Positions 1 to 9,084 of a stretch of 64,000 bases of DNA are shown here, piece by piece. The position numbers were made by a program, and so were the translations under genes. Source of the DNA: Algoriphagus ornithinivorans (GTDB taxonomy: Bacteria; Bacteroidota; Bacteroidia; Cytophagales; Cyclobacteriaceae); assembly GCF_900115305.1 (NCBI RefSeq), contig NZ_FOVW01000013.1, forward strand, positions 1 to 64,000, given 5' to 3'. The notes under the pieces are model-generated. The model saw only the letters and a program-made list of their open reading frames with translations. It was not told the origin of the DNA and did no database searches. Numbering within the stretch: the stretch's first letter is position 1; each line of letters opens with the position of its first letter.

Positions 1-2
1 TC

Positions 3-302
3 ATCAAAAATGAATACCTCAAAAGATGGAAGATCAAAGATATAAATGAGCTAAAGAGAAAGGTGAAAAAAGCGGTCAACAACTATAATACAAAAAGATT
101 GCACAGAGCCTTTGATATGAAGTATACACCAATGGGATTCTACCAAAAAACACTAGATTTACCTGCCCAAGAAAGACCGACGGTGAATGTTTATACCGAA
201 GGAAAGAAAAACTACTCGGGGGCATCGAGCCCCCAAGTAGTTTGCCCAAGAGAAGAACCTCTGGCTCATATATGCCCGATGGAATTTATAAATGAATGTT
301 GA
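3..302 (+). pseudogene. IS3-family transposase OrfB, C-terminal part (cut by window edge)
   Basis: The frame is open from base 3 to the TGA at 300-302 and gives about 99 residues. The stretch NNYNTKRLHRAFDMKYTP followed by GF resembles the end of the rve/DDE integrase core of IS3-family OrfB proteins, where an N-x-x-RLH-x-A-x-x-x-x-P-x-x-F pattern is typical. The DDE residues would lie upstream, outside the window, so it cannot be judged whether the element is intact. The ~25 residues after that motif are unlike the usual OrfB end, which may mean the tail reads into flanking DNA. An internal GTG at 63 is not a real start because homology continues upstream of it. Confidence 0.7.
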
Positions 303-340
303 ACCAAACGGTCAACGTTATTTAGGGATGTACACGCTTC

Positions 341-374
341 TTTGTTCAGAGTTCAACGTTCAACGTTCAGGTCC
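341..374. repeat. GTTCA-word repeat (family R2)
   Basis: Four degenerate GTTCA words lie in a row here. The same word family recurs at 21085-21156 (inside gmd), 26477-26500, 26931-26962 and 37058-37122. It seems to be an interspersed non-coding repeat rather than part of a gene. Confidence 0.6.
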
Positions 375-492
375 ACTTTCGTGTTTATCGGTAATTGTAA
401 GAGTAATAGGGTAATTGTTTAACTGAGTTTAGACACCTTGTAATGAACCGAGCACCAATAACAAATAACTATTAACTGTTAACTTCCACTCC

Positions 493-632
493 TCTTCGCC
501 ACTTCCACTCTTTGCGGGAGATCAAAAAAACCGCCGCGTCGCTGTGCCGCTGCGAGAGACTTTAATTCTTTCTCCGCAGAGCCGCAGAGATCGCTAAGGA
601 TATCACAGAGAAAAATCTATTAAACCACATAG
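493..632. repeat. ~140 bp interspersed repeat R3, copy 1
   Basis: This stretch shares most of its bases, in the same orientation, with 2103-2241. Shared landmarks are CACTCTTTGCGGGAGATCAA, a GCGAGAGACTTT segment, CCGCAGAGCCGCA and the ending TAAACCACATAG. The two copies bracket the IS110 element. The rest of 303-669 holds short AATAACTAATAAC-like words and no gene. Confidence 0.75.
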
Positions 633-669
633 ATTCTGTGTTTAAAGTCAAGAAGAAATATAGATTTTC

Positions 670-1746
670 TTAAATTTGGTTGCTTAAGTCGGCACCAGCT
701 AGACTGTGAAGGGAAGAATGGTTTTTACAGTCTTCCCTTTTTTGTTCATAGTCGGGATCAAAGATGGTTTTGTTTTTAAAAAGGATGTATATCAGTTCCA
801 AGAGTTTTCGCTGAACAGCTACCGCAGCTTTCATTTTTATACCATGTCTTCCAACCAGTCTGGCAAAGGTATCCTTGTAAATATTGCAATGCCGGATGGC
901 TGCTAAGGCTGGCAAGTGCATTGCTTTTCTCAGACTTCGGTTTCCTTTTTTAGAGATTCTGGCCTTGCCTTTTACAGAGGTTCCCGATTGCTTTTCCTTC
1001 ACATCCAGCCCTGCATAACTGCTGAGCTGTCGCTTGTTTCTTACCAGTTCGAATCCATTGGTCTCTGCCAAAACGATTACTGCGGTCAATTCTCCCACTC
1101 CAGGAATGGAAGTGATTCGCTTGCAATCCTGGTCTAGCCCCTGATCAGACTTCACTAGTTGATGGATTTCGTTTTTGATTTCCTGTTCCTGCTTGCAGAG
1201 CAGTTTTCTTCGCACATTCAAGCGCTTCAGGCTGTTCGCATTGGGAAAGGCTTCAGTTTTTTCGGCATGGATCTGATTGTCAACAGTAACCCGTTCGGCT
1301 ACAATCTGGTCTCTTTCCCTGGTAAGCTGTCTGAGGGTTCTGAAAATGGGTTTGGGAGGAGCCCAAAGATCCAGTTTTCGTTCCAATCCAAACTGGGTGA
1401 TCGCATCGGCACAGGTACTGTCTGTCACCGTTTTGATCGACAGGGTTCTCATGTAGTTGCTGATCTTGTTGGGAAGGACAATAGACAGCTGTTGTCCCTG
1501 ATCAACCAGCCAGTGGGCAAACTTCTCATGGTATACCCCGGTGGCTTCCATCACAAAAAGAACTTCGGAATTGGCATCTCTCATTGATTCAGCCCACTTG
1601 AGACAGGCCTTGAATCCGGAAGAGTGGTTCCCAAAGGTTTTTCGAGCTTTAATCTGCCAATTCAGATCTTGGTAAAGGATTCCAAAGGAACACACCAATT
1701 CATCCTGAGCCACATCCACGCCGAGAGTCTGTTTGATCGCTTTCAT
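670..1746 (-). CDS. IS110-family transposase (DEDD recombinase)
   Basis: A 358-residue transposase that should cut and join DNA ends by a DEDD catalytic centre plus a C-terminal serine, guided in this family by an element-encoded RNA. The N-terminus has GVDVAQDEL with the first acidic residue at D11, then FVMEATGVYH, as in the DEDD_Tnp_IS110 domain (about 1-160). The C-terminal Transposase_20 domain begins near ITSIPGVGELTA and continues with LSSYAGLDVKEKQSG and ISKKGNRSLRKA. Length matches full-size members, so it is probably intact. It stands alone, read leftward, with a long non-coding leader (1747 to about 2040). Open frames on the plus strand across it are antisense shadows. Confidence 0.93.
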   Translation of the reverse strand: MKAIKQTLGVDVAQDELVCSFGILYQDLNWQIKARKTFGNHSSGFKACLKWAESMRDANSEVLFVMEATGVYHEKFAHWLVDQGQQLSIVLPNKISNYMRTLSIKTVTDSTCADAITQFGLERKLDLWAPPKPIFRTLRQLTRERDQIVAERVTVDNQIHAEKTEAFPNANSLKRLNVRRKLLCKQEQEIKNEIHQLVKSDQGLDQDCKRITSIPGVGELTAVIVLAETNGFELVRNKRQLSSYAGLDVKEKQSGTSVKGKARISKKGNRSLRKAMHLPALAAIRHCNIYKDTFARLVGRHGIKMKAAVAVQRKLLELIYILFKNKTIFDPDYEQKREDCKNHSSLHSLAGADLSNQI

Positions 1747-2040
1747 AGAGTTAAAAGGTTAAAGTGAAGTAATCAATCAAAGTGGATGTCTCCCTTCGTT
1801 TTGTCTCCCGGTTGGATATTCTGACTGTACCCGAATCGGCTACGTCTTACATTCTGTTTAAACTCAAAGAGAAAGAAAGGAATGAGGCGGTATCTATGTG
1901 AGAATATATCTTTTGATTATTTAGTCACATATTGGCTCTCATCCCTCACCACTTTTCAATAAATTTAATCGATTGAAAGGTGAATTTTTAATCCGATGCT
2001 AACATAGGAGATTTTATAGATCACATAGTCTAAATCAAAA
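1747..2040 (-). ncRNA. Candidate IS110 bridge-RNA region (5' leader of transposase)
   Basis: Nearly 300 bases upstream of the transposase start carry no reading frame. In IS110-group elements the non-coding left end encodes the bridge RNA that pairs with both target and donor DNA, and the length and position here fit. Read on the minus strand the stretch has GC-richer pieces (for example around 1805-1850) that could form hairpins amid AT-rich sequence. The exact RNA ends, loops and element boundary were not determined. This is an inference from family knowledge and position, not from a recognised RNA consensus. Confidence 0.4.
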
Positions 2041-2102
2041 AACTCCCTTCAATGGACCTATACCCTAATAACTAATAATCAATAACTATCAACTCTCATC
2101 CC

Positions 2103-2241
2103 TTCTTCTCCACTTCCACTCTTTGCGGGAGATCAAAAACCGCTGCGCCGCCGCGTCACCGCGAGAGACTTTCATTCTTTCACCGCAGAGCCGCAAAGAC
2201 CACTAGGGATATCACGGAGAAAAATTTATTAAACCACATAG
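2103..2241. repeat. ~140 bp interspersed repeat R3, copy 2
   Basis: Direct repeat of 493-632, diverged at scattered positions and by small indels in the GC-rich CGCTGCGCCGCCGCG part. It lies between the IS110 leader and the 3' end of the wzi-like gene. The remaining bases up to 2380 contain AATAACTAATAACC-like words and no gene. Confidence 0.75.
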
Positions 2242-2380
2242 AGAGGATAGAAAACATAGCTTCAGAGCAGATAAACTTGGAATAGCGCGACAATCCCAAT
2301 AACTAATAACCAATAACAAATACTCTCCCCTCAATTAACCAGTTACTCGATTACACATTTACTCAACAAACAGCAAGCGT

Positions 2381-4042
2381 CTAATCCTTCTTCTTATTCC
2401 AGAAATAGATCGCCGACACCTGCCCCATCACTGAAGTAAGATTTTTCCCTTTCGGAAAGTCAGGAGAACTTGCCGGATCTAACTGCCACTGGTAGTTTCG
2501 GGCATGGATGAGCTGAAGTTTAGAGCTAAGAAGTAGGTTTTTGAATTTCTTGTCGTAGAGGAAACCGAGGGAGAGGTCTATCCAAGGTTTTCTTTCAGAA
2601 TCCGTTCCAAATGCACGATAGTAAAAATCTTGATGATTCTCCAAACGCTCAATTAAAAAACCAAACTTGTTTAGGTTTTCTACCATTGCTACCTCTAGAG
2701 TCTGAGAATTGGAACCTATACCCAAGCCAACCCCTAGAGGCTGACCTAGATGTGAAAACCCTCTCGCTCTCGTATGTGTATGCCAAGCTAATCCTCCTTT
2801 TGGACCATACCTGACAATTCTATTTACAGATTCCTGCTGATGAACTATTTCACCTCTTAATTGAAGTTGATAATCTTTGTATTTATAATTGAGCATTTGA
2901 TTAAACCCAAAAATAAAAGCTCTAGCATGCTCTGGATTTAGAATAAATTCTCTCCAATTAAAATTGTGATCTCTTTTTCCAAATTCAAAATATAAGTCTG
3001 TCTTGACTTTAGGAATCACCACTTTTGCAAAAATAGATATTTGTTGATCTCTCCCATTCCCATCGAATATCACAGAGTTGCCATCTTGAAAAAAGCTTTC
3101 TTTCTGAAATGCCTCGAAAATTGGTAAATAATCAGAAAAAGTATTCCCCATTTGTTGGCTGTATACTTGAAAGGTTCTACTAAACCCAAAAGATAGTCCT
3201 TTTGTCCACTTTGGGGAATAAGTCAAAGTTATTCCATTTAAATACCTCCAATCACCTGTAAATGGCCTAAAAAATAAGTCATTCAATTCTTCATCTTGAA
3301 CCGCATCGAATCCTGAATTTTCCAACCTACCCGCAATTATTTCTCCCTCAAAAAATCCAAGGAATGTTTTTGCTGGTTTAAAGGTCTTAAAAGTAAGATG
3401 TGGAAATCCGGGCGCATTTGTGGAGAAAATCAATGAATTCCACTGACCAGGACCCCACCACAAATTTTTTGTTGAAACTCCAGTTTCAAAGCTTCCATAT
3501 CTAAAAGTTAAACTGCTTTGTCCCCAACCAAGTCTAGAATAAACACCATTTCCAAATCGCTCAGGATAATCTGAATTGTTCCAGAAATAAAATTTGTCAC
3601 GGTTAACAGTATTTGAAAAATCTGATGAATAGCCAGCAAATTGGGAGTTTGTAGAAAAAAATAATTCCGGCTGAATATCTAAATAAATAAACCTCCATTT
3701 AGCATTGATGCCAGAAAGTATTGAAATCTGTAATCCAGGTGTAGGAATTAAGCTCCCATCTCCAAAACCGTAGGGCCTTTTTGTCAAAAATTTAGAATTA
3801 ATAAAAACAGGAGACTGATGTATTCGAAATTGATCTCCTAAATCAAATAATACCTTCTGATTATACCCAAAATCATTATAATCCGTTTCAATAGATCGAA
3901 GTGAAAAGCTATAGTCTAAAGAATCTATCCCAATTAATTGATTCCTTCTAAATAATTCGTTGGCCCAAAATTCTGGAATTAAGCTCTGGGCAAATACTCC
4001 TGAACAAACGGCCGAAAATAAAAATATAAGGAAAACCCTCAT
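2381..4042 (-). CDS. Wzi-like capsule assembly outer membrane beta-barrel
   Basis: A 553-residue exported protein of the Bacteroidota Capsule_assembly_Wzi type, expected to be an outer-membrane barrel that helps hold capsule or exopolysaccharide at the cell surface. The signal peptide is residues 1-18, ending at VFAQ. The body shows alternating aromatic/polar strands and the family landmarks KRPYGFGDGSLIP and NLWWGPGQWNSLIFS followed by APGFPH. It is the last gene of the leftward polysaccharide locus, and its start overlaps the stop of the upstream glycosyltransferase by 4 bases (4039-4042), indicating translational coupling. The family is clear; the surface-anchoring role is inferred from E. 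coli Wzi. Confidence 0.85.
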   Translation of the reverse strand: MRVFLIFLFSAVCSGVFAQSLIPEFWANELFRRNQLIGIDSLDYSFSLRSIETDYNDFGYNQKVLFDLGDQFRIHQSPVFINSKFLTKRPYGFGDGSLIPTPGLQISILSGINAKWRFIYLDIQPELFFSTNSQFAGYSSDFSNTVNRDKFYFWNNSDYPERFGNGVYSRLGWGQSSLTFRYGSFETGVSTKNLWWGPGQWNSLIFSTNAPGFPHLTFKTFKPAKTFLGFFEGEIIAGRLENSGFDAVQDEELNDLFFRPFTGDWRYLNGITLTYSPKWTKGLSFGFSRTFQVYSQQMGNTFSDYLPIFEAFQKESFFQDGNSVIFDGNGRDQQISIFAKVVIPKVKTDLYFEFGKRDHNFNWREFILNPEHARAFIFGFNQMLNYKYKDYQLQLRGEIVHQQESVNRIVRYGPKGGLAWHTHTRARGFSHLGQPLGVGLGIGSNSQTLEVAMVENLNKFGFLIERLENHQDFYYRAFGTDSERKPWIDLSLGFLYDKKFKNLLLSSKLQLIHARNYQWQLDPASSPDFPKGKNLTSVMGQVSAIYFWNKKKD

Positions 4043-5253
4043 CCTACCTCTTTCAGACTTTCTAACATGCTTTTCGCAATTTTCTTCCTTTCAAAATCGA
4101 TTGCTAATTTTTTACAACCGCGCTTGTACTCACTAAGATTCTCTCTTTTATTATACATAGCTTTAACAGACTCTCTAAACTGTATTGCGTTTTCAGGCTC
4201 AAAGCAAATACCTGCCCCATATTTTTGAATAATTCCTTTAGTTTCTCCCTCCAAGCCTAATAAAATTGGTTTTTCAACTGCTGCAGCCTCAAATATTTTC
4301 GATGGGATAACAGTTAAAAAGGTATCAGACTTTTTCAAATTAACTAAGGCAATATCCATTAAATTCAAATATTCTAATACTTCTTTTTTAGGAACAGATT
4401 CTAAAAATGTCACATTTTCCAACCTATAATTTTCTGCCTTTTTTACTAGATTTTCTTTGTTTGCTCCGTCTCCTATGAACAAAAAATGGACATTTTTTAA
4501 TTCATCATGAATTAACCTTGCTTGTTCTAATATAAAATCAAGTCCATGGGCCATTCCATGAGTACCAATATAGGCCAAAATAAATTTTCCTTGCAAACTA
4601 TATTTACTGATTAATTTTTCAGATTTGGGTTGTGGCCAATATTTTCCTAAGTCCACACCATTTTTAAAGACAGAAATTTTATCAGCTTTCACCCCTCTTT
4701 CTGAAAGCTTGACCTTAAATGTATCAGTGACCACAATGATTTTATTTGCGGATCTATACATCATCATTTCTATCCACTCTAAAAAAGAAATAATTCTTTT
4801 GTTTTTCATAGCACCAACCGCAATGATAGATTCTGGCCACAGATCTCTAACTTCCATCACCCAAGGTCTTCTGGTAAAAAGCGAAATTTGCCAGGCTGAC
4901 ATCGCACTAAAAAACTGAGGAGAAGTACCAATTACAATATCCGACTTAATAAATAATCCTTGAAGGAAAGAACTAATACCAAAACTAATATAGTCTAAAA
5001 TTCTCCGGAGCATTCCTTCATTCGCAGTAATGTAGGACCAGACCCTGATCACACGTATTCCATCAATAATTTCTTCTGAGCGCCACTTATTCTTATATCC
5101 GTAAAAAACTTTCCCTTTTGGAAAATTAGGAGCGCAGGTTATCACGGTTACTTCAGCTCCCAACTTAACCCACTCCTTACAGTGTTCATAAGTCCTATTG
5201 GCAGGAGCATTTATCTCTGGAGGAAAATTATCGGAAATAAATAATATTCTCAT
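4039..5253 (-). CDS. GT4 glycosyltransferase (WbuB-like)
   Basis: A 404-residue GT-B fold glycosyltransferase, likely adding a sugar to the lipid-linked repeat unit at the cytoplasmic face. The N-terminus MRILFISDNFPPEINAPANR and the APNFPKGKVFYGYKN region are typical of WbuB-like enzymes that act on the first or second sugar of O-antigen units. The C-terminal nucleotide-sugar half has IPSKIFEAAAVEKPILLG, including the conserved E of the GT4 E-x7-E-type motif in degenerate form. It overlaps its neighbours by 4 bases on both sides (ATG over the heparinase-like stop, stop over the wzi start). Donor and acceptor cannot be told from sequence. Confidence 0.85.
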   Translation of the reverse strand: MRILFISDNFPPEINAPANRTYEHCKEWVKLGAEVTVITCAPNFPKGKVFYGYKNKWRSEEIIDGIRVIRVWSYITANEGMLRRILDYISFGISSFLQGLFIKSDIVIGTSPQFFSAMSAWQISLFTRRPWVMEVRDLWPESIIAVGAMKNKRIISFLEWIEMMMYRSANKIIVVTDTFKVKLSERGVKADKISVFKNGVDLGKYWPQPKSEKLISKYSLQGKFILAYIGTHGMAHGLDFILEQARLIHDELKNVHFLFIGDGANKENLVKKAENYRLENVTFLESVPKKEVLEYLNLMDIALVNLKKSDTFLTVIPSKIFEAAAVEKPILLGLEGETKGIIQKYGAGICFEPENAIQFRESVKAMYNKRENLSEYKRGCKKLAIDFERKKIAKSMLESLKEVG

Positions 5254-6836
5254 TCCTGGATAAATATTGTTGTGGAAATTGCTTCAGATTGAAATATCAC
5301 CTTTAAATATTTTGAAGGGGCTAATGAATTGAACCCCATACAATAATCATAGACTTCAATTGAAAATTGTTTATGTCCTATAATTCTCATTTTTATTTTT
5401 TCAGTCAAGGCAATCACTTCATTATCAATAATTTCAGGAGTAATCATTGGATGAAAGTAAAATCTAGCCTCAAACTTAGAGCCCAGTATGGGATTTTTTA
5501 TATGATCCAAAATTGAAATTTCGTCATCTAGAATTCTAAATTCTCTCTGATGAAGTTGATTCCCAAAACCTGTATGAAATCCTAAAAAATGATCCTTTTC
5601 ATCGACTTGAATTTTTACATTCGCTCTTTTACCAACTCTGAATCCTGCCCAAACCTGAGAAGAGTTTCTTTCATCGATTGTAACAGTATTGTGAGCAATA
5701 GTGGAACGTTCCCAATCCCTTCTTGAAGAGATATTGTAAGTAGAAATTCCTGGATCAACAATTAAGGGTTGATGATCATAGTGAAGAACGAAAGAAAATG
5801 TATCTGCATGAGCATGCCCTGGCTGATAAGAAGGTTTAATGCCTTCAACGTCAGCTATTAGTTTAAACCCACCAGTTTCGAATATTCTATACCCTGACTC
5901 TTTTAATCCAGTCTTTCTAGAAAAGATCCCTGCTGATGATGCAAACTTCTTAAGCTGGATAGAAGAATATGAAATTTGCTCTGTGGTATCATTGAAGTGC
6001 GGAAGACTACCGTTTTGAAAGGTCATTTGATCCATCCACCAGAGCATTTTCTCAGCAATCAGTTTTAGTTTATTTTTAATGCCAAACTTAGCAGGAGTAA
6101 GAACGTATGCTTCAATGACTCTAAAAAGAATAATTTGATGATACATTGGGCTTAGCTCATAGTGAGCACCATCCGATAGGGTCTGTTCTTTCAATTCCGA
6201 CTCTAATAGTTTTCCCGCCTTATTTATCCAAGCTTCGTTATTGAAATACAAAGCCCCCATCCAAAAAGCAAAAGCATTTTCTAGTAAATGATTTGCCAAT
6301 AAGTGAAACTCTAAGTTTTTGGACAAGTAATTAATCTCTGCAATCAAGTAGGTTTTTACTAAATTTCCATCCTCCGAATCGAGCTCATTTTCATTTAAAA
6401 ACCGAATCATATTCATGATTCTTAGAGAAGCAGGATAGGGTTCCAAAGGAAGTCTTCCAGCCCAAAGCCAGGCATAAATATCTTTAAGAATATCAGTTTT
6501 GATTTTTATGGGAACATCATCCTGTTTTAGAAAGTCTAAATATTGAAGGTTGTAATTCCAGAGTTTGCCGTGAGATTGGTCATTCCAATCTAAGGAGGAT
6601 TTAGAATAGGTTTGAGAAAGGTTTAAAAATTCAAAATGGAATTGATCGGGATTTACTCTTAAAAATGTGTTGACTGCAGGAGCCTGAAAAAAATCAAGTT
6701 TTTGAATTTTGGTGAAAGCTACTTGAAAAGAAGAAAGAGGGCCAGATTTGAAAAGTCGATTTTTCACCTGATAAATAGCCTGAATGGGCTTTAGATGAAT
6801 AAGGGTTCGAAAAAGTAAACTTAGCTTGGGGAGCAT
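5250..6836 (-). CDS. Heparinase II/III-like polysaccharide lyase family protein
   Basis: About 528 residues: an N-terminal alpha-helical toroid and a C-terminal beta-sheet domain of the Heparinase_II_III family. Landmarks are LANHLLENAFAFWMGAL in the helical part, and PGHAHADTFSFVL, DPGISTYN, then RSTIAHNTVTID in the C-terminal part, where conserved His and Tyr of the lyase site usually sit. There is no signal peptide, so it may act inside the cell. Such genes occur in many exopolysaccharide loci next to a two-domain dehydrogenase, as here. I chose the ATG at 6836; a TTG eight codons upstream (6860) is possible. The substrate is unknown, probably a uronic-acid glycan. Confidence 0.8.
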   Translation of the reverse strand: MLPKLSLLFRTLIHLKPIQAIYQVKNRLFKSGPLSSFQVAFTKIQKLDFFQAPAVNTFLRVNPDQFHFEFLNLSQTYSKSSLDWNDQSHGKLWNYNLQYLDFLKQDDVPIKIKTDILKDIYAWLWAGRLPLEPYPASLRIMNMIRFLNENELDSEDGNLVKTYLIAEINYLSKNLEFHLLANHLLENAFAFWMGALYFNNEAWINKAGKLLESELKEQTLSDGAHYELSPMYHQIILFRVIEAYVLTPAKFGIKNKLKLIAEKMLWWMDQMTFQNGSLPHFNDTTEQISYSSIQLKKFASSAGIFSRKTGLKESGYRIFETGGFKLIADVEGIKPSYQPGHAHADTFSFVLHYDHQPLIVDPGISTYNISSRRDWERSTIAHNTVTIDERNSSQVWAGFRVGKRANVKIQVDEKDHFLGFHTGFGNQLHQREFRILDDEISILDHIKNPILGSKFEARFYFHPMITPEIIDNEVIALTEKIKMRIIGHKQFSIEVYDYCMGFNSLAPSKYLKVIFQSEAISTTIFIQE

Positions 6837-6960
6837 TGGGCATTTTTCATTTAGAAGCAACGCCCCTTTCTCTCAATAAGAATCCCATTTTATTTCCTAA
6901 AATTTAAAGGTATGGTGAAGGGTTCACTTCAAACACTTTTCTTAGTTAACTAGAATTCAA

Positions 6961-9084
6961 TTAATCCAAACTAACCCATGCCCCGGTTTTAAGGCTCTCA
7001 ATTGCCGCAAAACTAGCCTTGGTAGTATTCACTATATCATCCATAGGAATAATTGCATTTCCACCTTTCTGAATGGAATCAATTAATAGATTAAACTGAT
7101 TCTGATGTCCTTTATCCTGACTGGATGAGGCTGAACTGAAATTCTTAAAACCAAAACCCTTCAGTTTTCTCCAATTATCCATGATCAAAGTTCTCTCCTG
7201 ATGGTATACTTCCACCCGTTCTTTGGAGTAAGCCTTAGAACCATTCGCAAAATAATTGATCACCCCATTGGTACCATTCTCGTATTTCAGCAAAATGGTG
7301 GCATTGTCGGTGTTCTCTTCCGGATTGATGCCCATAGAAGACATGCAGACGGACTTGACTTTTGAACCAGCTAAATAGCTAATCAAATCGATGAAATGGC
7401 AAGCCTCACCGATGATTCTGCCCCCTCCTACTTGCATATCATGCACCCATACATTGGCAGGAATCACACCCGCATTCATGGTTGCAACTATATTCATAGG
7501 TGTATTTCCAGAACCCAATGCTCTTTTCATCTGAAGGGCCAAAGGTGCAAAACGTCTATTGAACCCTACTGAAACCGTTTTTCCGGATTCAACATAGGCT
7601 CCCACTACTAAATCTAATTCTTCCTGATTGAGTGCTAAGGGCTTCTCGACAAACACATGTTTTCCAGCCCTGAGGGCATCAATCACCATACGAGCATGAG
7701 CATTGTGTCGGGTAGTCACCATTACCAAGTCCACTTCAGCATCTCTTAGAATCAGATTATTGTCTGTGGTAGATTGAGCAACCCCAAATTTCTTGGCCAA
7801 GGTAGTACTCGAAAGTCCAGCCGAGCTGGAAATGAACTTAAGTTTGGCAGGAGTCTTTTTCAGGCAAGGAAGAATCATGGCAGAAGTGAAATTTCCTGAA
7901 CCAATGATTCCCAAAGTTCCTTTTCCGGCTTGGAAAGTGTTGGAAGTAATGGAAATGGACCGCTGTGGTTCGCTTGATTTCTCAGGATATAGCAAAATAC
8001 TCGCGATGGACTTGCTTCCGCTCATATCCCCATAAATCTGCTGATACTGTTCTAAGGGAACTCGATCGGTAATCAAAGGCTCTACCTGGATAGATTTGGA
8101 TGCAAGAGCTTGAAGAATCGCTTCAAAATTTCGTTTTTCAGTCCAACGGACATAAGGCAGTGGATAGTCCTGACCTTTTTGCTCGTAGGATTCATCATAA
8201 CGACCAGGACCGTAGGAACAAGAAACCTGGAATGTCAATTCCTTTTCAAAAAAGTCCGCACGGGAAATATCCAATCCTATAACCCCAACCAAGATGATCC
8301 GTCCCTTCTTTCTGGACATCTTGGCAGACTGAGAAATGATCTCATTGCTTTTATTGGAGGCAGTGATAATTACAGCATCCGCTCCTACCCCTTGAGTATA
8401 ATCCTGAACAAATGCGACTTGGTCAATTCCTTCTCCCGGATTCACTGCAATAATTCCAAAAGAAGAAGCTAAAGCAACCTTAGAAGGATCATAGTCAAAA
8501 CCAATTACCTGACATCCATTAGCTTTCAGCAACTGGGCAGTAATCAAACCAATCAATCCTAAACCCACAACTACAACCGTCTCCCCAAAAGAAGGATTGG
8601 CTAATCGAATACCCTGAAGACCAATAGAACCAATAACAGTAAATGCAGCCTCTTCATCTGAAACTCCATCTGGGATTTTAGCTACAAGATTTTTGGGAAC
8701 CGAAACATATTCCGCATGATGACCATTGGAAGAAACACGATCACCTATCGCAAAATCTTCTACTCCCTTTCCGATGGCAATCACTTTTCCCACATTGCAA
8801 TAGCCTAATGGAAGTGGTTGGCCTAATTTATTAAATACAGCATTAACAGTTGGTTGTAGTCCATCTGTCTTCACTTTATTGATTACTTCTTTGACTTTAT
8901 CCGGCTGTTGACGAGCTTTTTGAAGAAAGTTAGCTTTACCAAATTCTACCAACATTCGTTCAGTTCCTAGGGAAACCAATGATCGGGTAGTTTGAATCAG
9001 TACTTGACCTGGTTTAACCAAAGGTGCTGGTACTTCTTCTAAGATAGTATCTCCGTTTTTAAGGTCTTGGATTATTTGTTTCAT
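6961..9084 (-). CDS. Two-domain oxidoreductase: zinc-type alcohol dehydrogenase fused to Gfo/Idh/MocA
   Basis: A 707-residue fusion. Residues 1 to ~360 form a medium-chain dehydrogenase with a GroES-like part (SLVSLGTERM, LPLGYCNVGKV) and a Rossmann motif VVVGLGLIGLITAQ. Residues ~385-707 form a Gfo/Idh/MocA domain with GTLGIIGSGNFTSA and EKPLALNQEEL. It probably oxidises or epimerises a sugar or sugar nucleotide used by this locus. The pairing with a heparinase-like gene is recurrent in bacterial polysaccharide clusters, though the exact reaction is not known to me. Its ATG overlaps the stop of the upstream glycosyltransferase by 4 bases. About 120 bases separate it from the next gene. Confidence 0.85.
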   Translation of the reverse strand: MKQIIQDLKNGDTILEEVPAPLVKPGQVLIQTTRSLVSLGTERMLVEFGKANFLQKARQQPDKVKEVINKVKTDGLQPTVNAVFNKLGQPLPLGYCNVGKVIAIGKGVEDFAIGDRVSSNGHHAEYVSVPKNLVAKIPDGVSDEEAAFTVIGSIGLQGIRLANPSFGETVVVVGLGLIGLITAQLLKANGCQVIGFDYDPSKVALASSFGIIAVNPGEGIDQVAFVQDYTQGVGADAVIITASNKSNEIISQSAKMSRKKGRIILVGVIGLDISRADFFEKELTFQVSCSYGPGRYDESYEQKGQDYPLPYVRWTEKRNFEAILQALASKSIQVEPLITDRVPLEQYQQIYGDMSGSKSIASILLYPEKSSEPQRSISITSNTFQAGKGTLGIIGSGNFTSAMILPCLKKTPAKLKFISSSAGLSSTTLAKKFGVAQSTTDNNLILRDAEVDLVMVTTRHNAHARMVIDALRAGKHVFVEKPLALNQEELDLVVGAYVESGKTVSVGFNRRFAPLALQMKRALGSGNTPMNIVATMNAGVIPANVWVHDMQVGGGRIIGEACHFIDLISYLAGSKVKSVCMSSMGINPEENTDNATILLKYENGTNGVINYFANGSKAYSKERVEVYHQERTLIMDNWRKLKGFGFKNFSSASSSQDKGHQNQFNLLIDSIQKGGNAIIPMDDIVNTTKASFAAIESLKTGAWVSLD

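Noticed and set aside
1159..1587. A 142-codon frame antisense to the IS110 transposase.
   Set aside because: A shadow of the real gene: no homology, and the minus frame is a full-length known family.
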